This document shows positions 26,786 through 34,465 of a stretch of DNA of 64,000 nucleotides, one piece after another. A model generated the notes under the pieces. It ran no database searches, was not told where the DNA came from, and saw nothing but the letters and a program-made list of their open reading frames with translations. Positions within the stretch are counted from its first letter, which is position 1. Every line of letters starts with the position of its first letter. The DNA comes from Pseudophaeobacter arcticus DSM 23566 (GTDB taxonomy: Bacteria > Pseudomonadota > Alphaproteobacteria > Rhodobacterales > Rhodobacteraceae): contig NZ_KI421507.1 of NCBI RefSeq assembly GCF_000473205.1, forward strand, positions 3,085,057 through 3,149,056, read 5' to 3'. The position numbers were made by a program, and so were the translations under genes.

Positions 26786-28042
26786 TTACAGATTAAAGGC
26801 GCTATAGGGGATGTAGCGGACCAGCTCCCCTGGCTGGATCTCCGCCCCGCCATCGGCCAACTCAACCAGGCCTTCGGCCCAACTGAGGCCGGAAATGCGC
26901 CCGGAGCCTTCGGATTTGAACACTTCGACCTGACCCTCCCGGATGCGGGCGCGCAGATATTCGCGCCGCCCCGGTTTTTTGTGCTTGGCAAAAGCGGCGG
27001 GCAGATCAAAGCCCTGCGGCTGGAGCCAGTTGGCGCCAGCCATTTGCCCCATGGCGGGGCGGGCAAAGATCAGCGTACAGACCAGGGCCGCCACCGGGTT
27101 GCCGGGCAGGCCAAAGATGGGGACCCCCTGCCACATCGCCAGCGCCAGCGGGCGCCCCGGCTTCAGCGCGATGCGCCATTCCTGCAGGGCACCGCTGTCG
27201 CGCAACAGTGCCGAGACGTGATCCTCGTCCCCCGCCGATGCGCCACCGCTGGTGAGAATCACATCCACCTGCGCCGCAGCCCTATCCAGCCGGGCGCGCA
27301 GGGCCTCTGGGTCGTCGGCCACACGGCCAAGATCCACCGCCACGAATCCCATCTGTTGCAACAGCGCCAGCAGCATTGGCCGGTTGGCATCATAGATCTG
27401 TCCGGGCGCGGCCTCCTCGCCAACGTCGCAGAGCTCATCCCCCGTTGACAGCACCCCGACCCGCAGGGGCAGATAGGCCTGGACCCGGGAAATGCCAGCG
27501 GCGGCGGCAAGCGCCAGATCCGCCGGGGTCAGCACCCGTCCGGCTGGCAAGATCACCATGCCCGCAGTCACATCCTCGCCCGCCTTGCGCGTATTGGCGC
27601 CGCGTTTCAGCGGGCCGTGGAAGGCGATCTCCGCCCTGCCCAGTGTCACGTCTTCCTCCAGGATCACCGTATCAACCCCATCGGGCAGCGCCGCGCCGGT
27701 GAGGATGCGAATGGCCTGCCCCGCAGGCACCGAGCCCTCATAGGCCAGCCCGGCGGCGGCCCGCCCCGGCATCAAGGGCAACACATGGGTGCCTTCAGAA
27801 ATGGCCCCGGCAAAACCATAGCCATCCACCGCCGTATTGGGCAGCGCCGGATTTGAGCGTTTGGCAATGACATCGCAGGCCAGGATGCGGCCTGAGGCCT
27901 CGGTCAGGGGCAGCTCTGTACTGGCGACAACCCTCTGAAGACGCGTACGAAGCAGCGCCAGGGCCTCGTCTACCGGGGTCCAATTGACGCCTGCGGGCAG
28001 GGAAAAACAATCGTTGCGCAGCGGGGGGGGCTTCAGGGTCAT
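26786..28042 (-). CDS. moeA: Molybdopterin molybdenumtransferase MoeA
   Basis: MoeA inserts molybdate into adenylylated molybdopterin in molybdenum cofactor synthesis. The protein has 418 residues, with the domain order of the family, NTAVDGYGFA near residue 68 and the MoCo-binding motif VGVLSTGDEL near 195, then TSGGASAGDEDH. It is the last gene of fdhD-ORF-mobA-mobB-moeA, 27 bases behind mobB. Nothing is missing. Confidence 0.95.
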   Translation of the reverse strand: MTLKPPPLRNDCFSLPAGVNWTPVDEALALLRTRLQRVVASTELPLTEASGRILACDVIAKRSNPALPNTAVDGYGFAGAISEGTHVLPLMPGRAAAGLAYEGSVPAGQAIRILTGAALPDGVDTVILEEDVTLGRAEIAFHGPLKRGANTRKAGEDVTAGMVILPAGRVLTPADLALAAAAGISRVQAYLPLRVGVLSTGDELCDVGEEAAPGQIYDANRPMLLALLQQMGFVAVDLGRVADDPEALRARLDRAAAQVDVILTSGGASAGDEDHVSALLRDSGALQEWRIALKPGRPLALAMWQGVPIFGLPGNPVAALVCTLIFARPAMGQMAGANWLQPQGFDLPAAFAKHKKPGRREYLRARIREGQVEVFKSEGSGRISGLSWAEGLVELADGGAEIQPGELVRYIPYSAFNL

Positions 28043-28069
28043 CGGGATTTCGCCTTCACAAAAGAGCAG

Positions 28070-28561
28070 CTAGAGCATCAGGTCTGCGGCGATAAAATCC
28101 GCAATGGCTGTGGTGTCATCCAGATCAAAGACCGGCTGTTCGCAGTCCAGCGGCACGTCGCTGGCCAGGGCGCGAACGCTGGTATCCTGGGGCGCGATCA
28201 GGGGCTGACCGGCGGCGGCGCGGTGGGCCTCGATCTTGGGGTGGGATTCGCGTTTATAGCCCTCGACCAGCACCAGATCCACCGGCGACAGCCGCGCCAG
28301 CAGCGCGGCCAGCGGCGGTTCTTCGGCGCCACGCAGCTCTTGCATGATGGCAATGCGGTGGGTCGAGGCAAGGATCACCTCGGCGGCACCGGCCATGCGG
28401 TGGCGGTGGCTGTCGGTGCCCGGCTGGTCCACATCGGTGCTGTGATGGGCATGTTTGAGGGTGGAAACCGTCAGGCCGCGATCGGTGAACTCGGAGACCA
28501 GGCGCTCCATCAGCCCGGTTTTACCGCAGTTCTTCCAGCCGGTGATACCATAGAGTTTCAT
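28070..28561 (-). CDS. mobB: Molybdopterin-guanine dinucleotide biosynthesis adaptor MobB
   Basis: MobB is a P-loop GTP-binding protein that assists MobA. It has 163 residues with the P-loop GWKNCGKTGL at 8-17, the family motif LKHAHHSTDVDQPGTDS and VLVEGYKRE. Its ATG overlaps the mobA stop (ATGA). The cofactor made here (MGD form) is needed by formate dehydrogenase and related DMSO reductase family enzymes, which fits the fdhD gene at the head of the cluster. Confidence 0.95.
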   Translation of the reverse strand: MKLYGITGWKNCGKTGLMERLVSEFTDRGLTVSTLKHAHHSTDVDQPGTDSHRHRMAGAAEVILASTHRIAIMQELRGAEEPPLAALLARLSPVDLVLVEGYKRESHPKIEAHRAAAGQPLIAPQDTSVRALASDVPLDCEQPVFDLDDTTAIADFIAADLML

Positions 28562-29193
28562 CGCATCAGCTCCTGTGCCCGGGTGAGGTCCGCAGGCGTG
28601 TTGACGTTGAAAAAGGGATCAAAGGGGGTGGCCTCAAACAGCGCCTCACGGCCGCCGTGCTGATCGGTCCAGAGCACCACCTTGCGCAGCCCATCCTTGA
28701 GCGCCGCGCGCAGATCATCGCGCAGGGCAACCGGCCAGAGGCCAAAGGTCGGGTGGCGATTGACCTTGCTGCGGCCCCCCGATTTCAGCTCTTCGCCGGT
28801 GCGCGGCGTTGTCGCCAGCACCAGCGGATGCTCCTGGCCCTTTGACGCCGCCACCAGTCGCGCCACCAGATCCGTCGGGAAAAACGGCGTGTCGGCGGCG
28901 GCGGTGACAATGGCATCAGCCCCCTGCCCGGCGGCCCAGTCGAGCCCGGCGAGAACCCCCGCGAGGGGGCCGGCAAAGCCATCAATACTGTCTGCCACCA
29001 CCGGTAGCCCCAGATCAGCAAAGCGCGCCGCATCACCGTTGGCGTTCAGCGCCAATGCCGCGACCTGTGGCTCCAGCCGGTCGCGGACCCGCGCCAGCAG
29101 GCTTTGGCCACCGATCTGCAACAAGCCTTTGTCGCCGCCGCCCATCCGGGTGGCGAGACCACCGGCAAGGATTACTCCGAGGGGGTTCGTCAT
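28558..29193 (-). CDS. mobA: Molybdenum cofactor guanylyltransferase MobA
   Basis: MobA transfers GMP from GTP to molybdopterin to form MGD. The nucleotidyltransferase has 211 residues with ILAGGLATRMGGGDKGLL at the N-terminus and the metal-binding region AAADTPFFP. Its ATG follows the stop codon of the small membrane ORF at 29194 without a gap (TAAATG), and its stop overlaps mobB. Translation coupling through the cluster is therefore likely. Confidence 0.95.
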   Translation of the reverse strand: MTNPLGVILAGGLATRMGGGDKGLLQIGGQSLLARVRDRLEPQVAALALNANGDAARFADLGLPVVADSIDGFAGPLAGVLAGLDWAAGQGADAIVTAAADTPFFPTDLVARLVAASKGQEHPLVLATTPRTGEELKSGGRSKVNRHPTFGLWPVALRDDLRAALKDGLRKVVLWTDQHGGREALFEATPFDPFFNVNTPADLTRAQELMR

Positions 29194-29535
29194 TTATTGA
29201 TCTCCTATGACGTCGTACGGACGCGACAACAGAAAAGAGAGTACAAAACAGCTCGACAAAAACAGGAAGCCTTCCAATCCAAAGACGACAAAGACCATGC
29301 TAAAGAAGGCTGCGTAGATGCAAAGAAACACCAAACGGCATCGCCGCACATTGCGTTGCAGCAAAGAGCTGCCCCCATTGATCCCCCCGAAGATCACGCG
29401 GCGCGAGACGGATCCGTCAAGAAAAGAGACCCCAAGCTGTTGGGCGACCGGTCTCCAACACAGAAACAAGGCCAAGAAAGAAAGTACTACCAGCAGGGGC
29501 AATCCGCCAAAGTAGAGGGAGGCGAGGTTGCTCAC
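29194..29535 (-). CDS. Small membrane ORF inside the molybdenum cofactor cluster
   Basis: The 113-residue frame starts at GTG. It has a hydrophobic N-terminal helix (LPLLVVLSFLALFLCW), a basic middle (GSSLLQRNVRRCR) and two strongly hydrophobic C-terminal segments rich in Phe. By eye its GC is about half, well below its neighbours, and codon use is atypical. It abuts mobA exactly and lies behind a hairpin-rich spacer after fdhD. I recognise no family. It could be an acquired gene, or a chance frame in a diverged spacer. Confidence 0.45.
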   Translation of the reverse strand: MSNLASLYFGGLPLLVVLSFLALFLCWRPVAQQLGVSFLDGSVSRRVIFGGINGGSSLLQRNVRRCRLVFLCIYAAFFSMVFVVFGLEGFLFLSSCFVLSFLLSRPYDVIGDQ

Positions 29536-29608
29536 AGCTCAGCCCCCCAGCGCCCAGCCCGGCGGGGAGGGTGCAAAGCGCCCACCCCGTGGGGGGCGGG
29601 TTGGGCGC

Positions 29609-29627
29609 AGCCCGGCTGCGCCGGGCT
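29609..29627. other. Hairpin in the fdhD to mobA spacer
   Basis: agcccgg and ccgggct pair perfectly around ctgcg. A second GC-rich pairing of C and G runs lies at about 29578-29600. Together they could end or attenuate transcripts from fdhD. The spacer 29536-29656 holds no gene. Confidence 0.5.
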
Positions 29628-29656
29628 AGAAAACTGGAGAGACATTTCCAACCAGT

Positions 29657-30550
29657 TCACGCCGCACCCTTCCTTTTGTGTTTCTTGGCCTCAACCGGCG
29701 CATCGCGCGGGTCCATGTCGCGCTCTAGCCGCGCGTCGCCGGACAGGCAGACAAACCGCTGGCCCTTCATGCGGCCAATCAGGGTCAGGCCGACCTGCTG
29801 GGCGATCTCGACGCCCCAGGCGGTAAAACCCGAGCGCGAGGCCAGGACGGGTATGCCCATCATCGCGGTCTTGATCACCATCTCAGAGGTCATCCGACCC
29901 GTGGTATAGAGGATCTTATCCGATGCCTCGACGCCTTCCGACAGCATCCAGCCGGCGATCTTGTCCACCGCATTATGCCGCCCCACATCCTCCATATAGA
30001 CCAGCGGGCGATCCTGCTGGCACAGCACCGTGCCATGGATCGCGCCGGCCTCAAGATAGAGCGAGGGTGTGCGGTTGATCTTATGGGCCAGCGCATAAAG
30101 CCAGGAGGTTTTGACCGGGCTGGCAGGCAGCTGCACACCCTCCAGCCCCTCCATCATATCGCCAAAAACGGTGCCCACGGCGCAGCCAGAGGTGCGGGTC
30201 TTTTTCTGCAGCTTTTCCTCGTAGTTGGTCTCGCGGGCGGTGCGCACCACCACAACCTCCAGCTCTTCGTCATAGTCGACGCGCAGGATCTCCTCGCTCT
30301 CGGACAACATGCCCTGATTGCGCAGGAACCCCAGTGCCAGATACTCCGGGTAGTCGCCAATGGTCATGGCGGTGACAATTTCCTGCCGGTTCAGATAGAT
30401 CGTCAGCGGGCGTTCCTCAACCACAGACAGGGCCACGGCCCTGCCGTGTTCGTCATGGCCGGTAACGCCCCGGGTGAGTCCCGCGCGGCCCGGATCGGGC
30501 GCAATCAGATACTCAGACAGGATCTCAGTGAGGTCAGGTGATTTTACCAA
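29657..30550 (-). CDS. fdhD: Formate dehydrogenase accessory sulfurtransferase FdhD
   Basis: FdhD delivers sulfur to the molybdenum cofactor of formate dehydrogenase. The protein has 297 residues with GFLRNQGM, the cysteine loop RTSGCAVG (Cys123) and GRHNAVDKIAG. The Escherichia coli enzyme has Cys-x-x-Cys at the loop; here the second position is Gly126, so only one cysteine remains. The start is TTG with AAGGG upstream; no ATG fits. It heads the molybdenum cofactor cluster and diverges from azlC, sharing a 55-base promoter region. Confidence 0.93.
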   Translation of the reverse strand: MVKSPDLTEILSEYLIAPDPGRAGLTRGVTGHDEHGRAVALSVVEERPLTIYLNRQEIVTAMTIGDYPEYLALGFLRNQGMLSESEEILRVDYDEELEVVVVRTARETNYEEKLQKKTRTSGCAVGTVFGDMMEGLEGVQLPASPVKTSWLYALAHKINRTPSLYLEAGAIHGTVLCQQDRPLVYMEDVGRHNAVDKIAGWMLSEGVEASDKILYTTGRMTSEMVIKTAMMGIPVLASRSGFTAWGVEIAQQVGLTLIGRMKGQRFVCLSGDARLERDMDPRDAPVEAKKHKRKGAA

Positions 30551-30605
30551 TTGCAGAGCCCTTTGAAGCTGCCTACCAAGTTATCAGTGAACTTAGGACG
30601 CGCGT

Positions 30606-31346
30606 ATGGCAATCACCACCACGAAATCCCTGTTTTGGAAAGGACTGCGCGACAGCCTGCCCTTTCTGCTTGTGGCCAGTCCTTTTGGCCTGTTGTTTGG
30701 GGTTCTGGCTGCCGAAGCGGGACTAAATGTCCTTGAGGCCCTGGCCTTTTCGCTCGCCGTTTTTGCCGGCGCCGCCCAGTTCACCGCCCTGCAACTGCTG
30801 CAGGAGAACACGCCGCTGCTGATCGTTCTGATTTCGGCCCTGGCGGTGAATCTGCGGATGGGAATGTATTCCGCGTCGCTGACCCCCTACCTTGGCGATG
30901 CGCCAATGTGGCAACGCGCCTGTGCGGCCTATATGACCGTGGATCAATCCTACGCCCTGTCGATTGTCAAATTTGAGACCGAACCAGAGATGACCACGCC
31001 GCAGCGGATGGCCTATTTCTTTGGCACCACCTCGGTGATTGCCCCCAGCTGGATGATCGCCACGGTCATTGGCGCCCTGGTGGGGGCGCAGATCCCGGCA
31101 AGCTGGGGCCTGGATTTTGTGCTGCCGCTGGCCTTTCTGGCGATGATCGGTCCGATGCTGCGCACCCCTGCGCATATGGTCGCCTGCTTTGTCGCCATTG
31201 TCACTGCGCTGCCTGCAACGCTGATGCCGCATAACCTCGGGCTGATTGTGGCCGGGCTGGCAGGCATGATGGCGGGCGCACAAACCGAACTCTGGCTCGA
31301 ACGCAAGGCCGCCCGCCACAGCGCCAGTCAGGAGGCCGCATCATGA
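30606..31346 (+). CDS. azlC: AzlC family branched-chain amino acid exporter, large subunit
   Basis: This membrane protein has 246 residues and about six to seven helices, with the family N-terminus (DSLPFLLVASPFGLLFG) and the motif AVFAGAAQFTALQLL. AzlC/YgaZ forms a two-part exporter with AzlD/YgaH for branched-chain amino acids and similar compounds. Its last codons overlap the azlD start (ATGA). An AGGA ribosome binding site is present. Confidence 0.92.
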   Translation: MAITTTKSLFWKGLRDSLPFLLVASPFGLLFGVLAAEAGLNVLEALAFSLAVFAGAAQFTALQLLQENTPLLIVLISALAVNLRMGMYSASLTPYLGDAPMWQRACAAYMTVDQSYALSIVKFETEPEMTTPQRMAYFFGTTSVIAPSWMIATVIGALVGAQIPASWGLDFVLPLAFLAMIGPMLRTPAHMVACFVAIVTALPATLMPHNLGLIVAGLAGMMAGAQTELWLERKAARHSASQEAAS

Positions 31347-31672
31347 ACGGATTTGACACTCTCAGCCTTTGGATTGTGATTACCGGCATGGCGGTCGGCA
31401 GCTTTGCCCTGCGTTTTGCCTTTATCGGCTTTATGGGCGGGCGTCCGATGCCCGCCTGGCTGCTGCGTCACCTGCGCTATACGGCGGTGGCAATCCTGCC
31501 GGCGCTGGTCACTCCGCTGGTGGCCTGGCCCTCGCCCACCGGCGGCGCGGTCAGCCTGCCCCATCTGGCGGTGGCGGTGCTGACGTTTGTGGCGGGATAT
31601 CTCACCCGCAATGTGCTCTGGGCGCTGCTCTGCGGTGTCGCTGGGTTCTTGCTGCTGTTTCTGCTCGGCTGA
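31343..31672 (+). CDS. azlD: AzlD family exporter, small subunit
   Basis: The protein has 109 residues and four helices, with the family motif LRYTAVAILPALVTPLVAWP. It is the partner of AzlC and coupled to it by the 4-base overlap. Directly after the stop codon an inverted repeat (31673-31680 with 31700-31707) may help termination. The remaining 250 bases to the next gene hold a 14-base tandem array and no ORF. Confidence 0.92.
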   Translation: MNGFDTLSLWIVITGMAVGSFALRFAFIGFMGGRPMPAWLLRHLRYTAVAILPALVTPLVAWPSPTGGAVSLPHLAVAVLTFVAGYLTRNVLWALLCGVAGFLLLFLLG

Positions 31673-31789
31673 GGCAGATCCCGGCCAGAAGCCGTTCAAG
31701 ATCTGCCGAGATGCCATGACCGCCCCCAGCCGCTGCACCTGCTGCACCTCCCGTGCAACGGATCAGCCAAGGCCACATTCTGTGCTGGC

Positions 31790-31831
31790 TGTGCTGGTCT
31801 GGCTATACTAGTCTGGCTGATCTAGTCTGGC
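31790..31831. repeat. Tandem direct repeat, three 14-base units
   Basis: tgtgctggtctggc, tatactagtctggc and tgatctagtctggc follow each other at 31790, 31804 and 31818, with a partial unit before them. The array lies between the convergent azlD and lipoprotein genes. Confidence 0.8.
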
Positions 31832-31926
31832 GCGACAAGAGGCGCCTTCGCCTGAGGTTTTCGCTGCGGAGCAAAGACATCAGGCAACAGCCGAGCCGGT
31901 TTCCCCCGCCTCAGCCGCTGTTGCCC

Positions 31927-32598
31927 TTATTCGCTCTGCCTGCTCTCGTAGCTCAGGATCACATTGCCCTCTGCCAGCGCTTTTTGCAGATCGGCATCGT
32001 CATCTTCATAGTATTTGGTGGTGACAACACCGGGAAGAGCAGCAAACTGCTCCGACAGTTTCACCGGGTAAAAGGTGGTTTTCAGCCCCTCAAGCCCTGG
32101 GATCTGGCGCAGGATGGAGGAGGTGGAATTGGCGCAATAGGCCCCCGGCACCCGGCCATTGGTAACCGCCAGCTCATAGGCTCGCTGCGCCTGTGCAGGC
32201 GTGACCTCAAGACGCTGCACCACCACATGGTGGGTGCTGCGGGCATGGGCACCGCGATAGGCCAGAGCAACCGCCGGGGTGATGCCAAACAAGACATCAT
32301 TCACTTCCGGAACCACATCCGCATAGAAGGATCCGGCGGGATCAAAGATCACCCGCTCAGAAGCGTTGATCATCAAGGAGGTATGACCACCGGAACCCGT
32401 CCGGTTGTTCACCATGGTAAACAGCGTCAGCGCAGGCGGGCCGTTGTGTACATAGGACGCAGCCGCCAGCGTTGCCGCATCGGCATTGGGCTTTTTCTGG
32501 GCCTCACAGCCCGCCAATGCAATACAGCCCGCAAAAAGAGCCGTACCCAAGACGATACGGCCCGGCGCCAGGCGATCAAACGCTTTCGCAAATATCAT
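31927..32598 (-). CDS. Lipoprotein of unknown function
   Basis: The protein has 223 residues. The signal peptide ends in a lipobox (CIALAGCEAQ), so it is a lipoprotein. The mature domain includes NNRTGSGGHTSLMINASE, then HHVVVQR, and AYCANSTSSIL. The order of a His segment and a single Cys in YCANS is reminiscent of NlpC/P60-like cysteine enzymes, but I cannot confirm this. The ATG at 32598 is preferred over TTG at 32604. It lies 9 bases behind the CoxIV gene. Confidence 0.8.
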   Translation of the reverse strand: MIFAKAFDRLAPGRIVLGTALFAGCIALAGCEAQKKPNADAATLAAASYVHNGPPALTLFTMVNNRTGSGGHTSLMINASERVIFDPAGSFYADVVPEVNDVLFGITPAVALAYRGAHARSTHHVVVQRLEVTPAQAQRAYELAVTNGRVPGAYCANSTSSILRQIPGLEGLKTTFYPVKLSEQFAALPGVVTTKYYEDDDADLQKALAEGNVILSYESRQSE

Positions 32599-32607
32599 TT
32601 GCAAGGA

Positions 32608-32742
32608 TCAGATTGCAAATACGGCAAGAAACAGCGCCAGCAACACCAGGAAGATGGCGAAACGCGTGATGAAGGTGATGAAGCCTGCATAGGTTTCTTC
32701 TTGGACTTTGGCGTCCATGGTACCGTGTTTATGTTCAGCCAT
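32608..32742 (-). CDS. aa3-type cytochrome c oxidase subunit IV (44 residues)
   Basis: The frame starts MAEHKHGTMDAKVQEETY and ends in a single membrane helix (FAIFLVLLALFLAVFAI). This is the compact bacterial CoxIV seen in Rhodobacter and Paracoccus oxidase structures, where it packs against the core subunits of the aa3 oxidase in the inner membrane. It is encoded away from the other cox genes, as usual in this group. It is too short for common length cut-offs. Confidence 0.88.
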   Translation of the reverse strand: MAEHKHGTMDAKVQEETYAGFITFITRFAIFLVLLALFLAVFAI

Positions 32743-32930
32743 GACGGGTCTTTCTATTCGCGTATGTTTTTTTGCTGGATACTGGATTTCAAATTGCCTG
32801 TCACCACGTCATTGCCGCGCAGGGGGGCAAAAACCTGAACCTGCGACCTATCCGTCGCGTCTTTGGCCAAATCCGCGGCTGTTCTGCCCGCCGCAGCCCC
32901 CGGGCGCGGCTCACCGCCGAATCGCAGCCT

Positions 32931-33386
32931 CTAGGTCTCCAGGTCGCTGGCCAGACGAAAGCCGATGCGATTGGCCGGGACTTCCTCGCGGGGTTTGGGC
33001 AGGGCCCGCAGCATCACGTTCATCTGGCTCACATGCTGCACCAGCTGAGTTTTGGCGCCGCCGCCATCGGTGCCGTAAAAGGTCACGATGTCAGGGTCGT
33101 AATAGCCCATGCCCTCGATCCGCAGCACGCCAGCGTCGCCACCGACAAAGCCCATTGCCACCTCATGTTCGCCGTCCAACTGCTGCTCGAAGTTCTGAAT
33201 ATAGAGGATCAGCCGCTCATAGGCCCAACGCGCCTGGCTTTTGGCCGCGTCGGTCTTTTGCAGTGTTTTTGGCACCTGGGTGAGGCCATTCTTGGCCTCA
33301 GGATCGGCATGTATCTCGTGGACGCAGGGCATTGCCGCCGCCTCGACAGCCTCGGCGCTGGTTGAAATCTTGTTGTCCATGGCCAT
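32931..33386 (-). CDS. Conserved hypothetical protein, DUF6173-like
   Basis: The soluble protein has 151 residues, with a variable first 45 residues and a well-formed domain after that (ARWAYERLILYIQNFEQQLD, then EHEVAMGFVGGDAGVLRIEG). The domain matches what I remember as DUF6173 of alphaproteobacteria; no function is known. There is no signal peptide or membrane helix. A GGGGAG precedes the ATG at 33386. It lies 30 bases behind the MBL hydrolase in the same direction and may be cotranscribed with it. Confidence 0.78.
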   Translation of the reverse strand: MAMDNKISTSAEAVEAAAMPCVHEIHADPEAKNGLTQVPKTLQKTDAAKSQARWAYERLILYIQNFEQQLDGEHEVAMGFVGGDAGVLRIEGMGYYDPDIVTFYGTDGGGAKTQLVQHVSQMNVMLRALPKPREEVPANRIGFRLASDLET

Positions 33387-33416
33387 TCACTCCCCTGCCG
33401 GGGATCCCCCGGGCGC

Positions 33417-34463
33417 TTAATCCTTGCTCTGGTACAGCCAGGCCTCGTTGTCGCCTTTGACGCGGCTGACGCGGCCTGTGCGGTACAGATGATTGACATG
33501 GGCCACGGCCTCAACCAGTGCAAGCCCATACTCGCCCTCGCCAATCTTACGCTTGAACAGCGGCGAAAAACAATCTGCCGCCGTTTTGGGCGTTTCCAGA
33601 TGGGCCATCAGCCGGTCCAGCGCGCCGTGATGGTTGTCAATCAGCTGCCGCATGCGCAGCGGCAAGCGGGTAAAGGGCAGCTTATGCCCGCCCAGTGCCA
33701 GATGATCGGCCCGCGCCAGCGGCGCCAGCCGCTCGCAGGCCTCCAGCCATTCGCCCAAGGGGTCGGCCATGGGTTCGGTGGCATAGACGCCGATATTGGG
33801 GCTGATCGAGGCCAGGATCTGATCGCCGGTGATCACCAGATTGTCATCGCGGCTCCAGAAGGTGGCGTGCTCGGGCGCGTGGCCATTGCCCATATGCACA
33901 TCCCAGTCACGCCCCCCCATGCGAAAGACATCGCCCTGCTGCACCCGGGTAAAGCCCAGCGGCATCGGATAGACCATATCGGAGAAATTGAAGGGCCGGT
34001 CGGCAATGCGTTTGTCATAGATCTCCGCCTCCATCCCGGCCGAACGGTAATAGGCCAGGGTCTCGGCGGGCCAGGTTTCCTGTACATCCAGCGTCAGCAT
34101 CCGGGCAAAAAGCCAGGCGGTGCGGCTGGTGACCAGCTCGGCGCCATATTCAGACTGGAACCAGCCCGCCAGACCAATGTGATCGGGGTGATGATGGGTG
34201 CCCACCACCCGGCTGATCGGTTTACCCTTCAGGGGGCCTGCCATCAGGCTTTCCCAGATTTCGCGGCTTTTGCCGGTGTTGAACCCGGTGTCCACCACCG
34301 TCCAGCTGTCGCCCTCGTCCAGGGCGTAGACATTGACGTGATCCAGCTTCATCGGCAGCGGCTGGCGCATCCACAGGACCCCTTCGGCGACCTCAATCGC
34401 CTCGCCCAGCGCGGGCGGTTCGGTCCAGGGGGTGCGCGGGCCTACTTCGGGGACACTTGCCAT
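33417..34463 (-). CDS. MBL-fold metallo-hydrolase
   Basis: This metallo-beta-lactamase fold protein has 348 residues with the zinc motif THHHPDH (about residues 89-95) and further ligands in MGNGHAPEH and a late His (LGGHKLPFT). A C-terminal winged-helix-like extension (from about 270) is typical of the glyoxalase II/LACTB2-like branch. It starts two bases after the acyl-CoA dehydrogenase stop, so the two are one operon. It might act as a thioesterase on acyl-CoA products (inference). Confidence 0.9.
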   Translation of the reverse strand: MASVPEVGPRTPWTEPPALGEAIEVAEGVLWMRQPLPMKLDHVNVYALDEGDSWTVVDTGFNTGKSREIWESLMAGPLKGKPISRVVGTHHHPDHIGLAGWFQSEYGAELVTSRTAWLFARMLTLDVQETWPAETLAYYRSAGMEAEIYDKRIADRPFNFSDMVYPMPLGFTRVQQGDVFRMGGRDWDVHMGNGHAPEHATFWSRDDNLVITGDQILASISPNIGVYATEPMADPLGEWLEACERLAPLARADHLALGGHKLPFTRLPLRMRQLIDNHHGALDRLMAHLETPKTAADCFSPLFKRKIGEGEYGLALVEAVAHVNHLYRTGRVSRVKGDNEAWLYQSKD

Positions 34464-34465
34464 GT

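Noticed and set aside
29104..29826. 240-codon plus-strand frame across mobA and fdhD ends
   Set aside because: It is low-complexity and antisense to conserved genes. The minus-strand membrane ORF fits the operon better.
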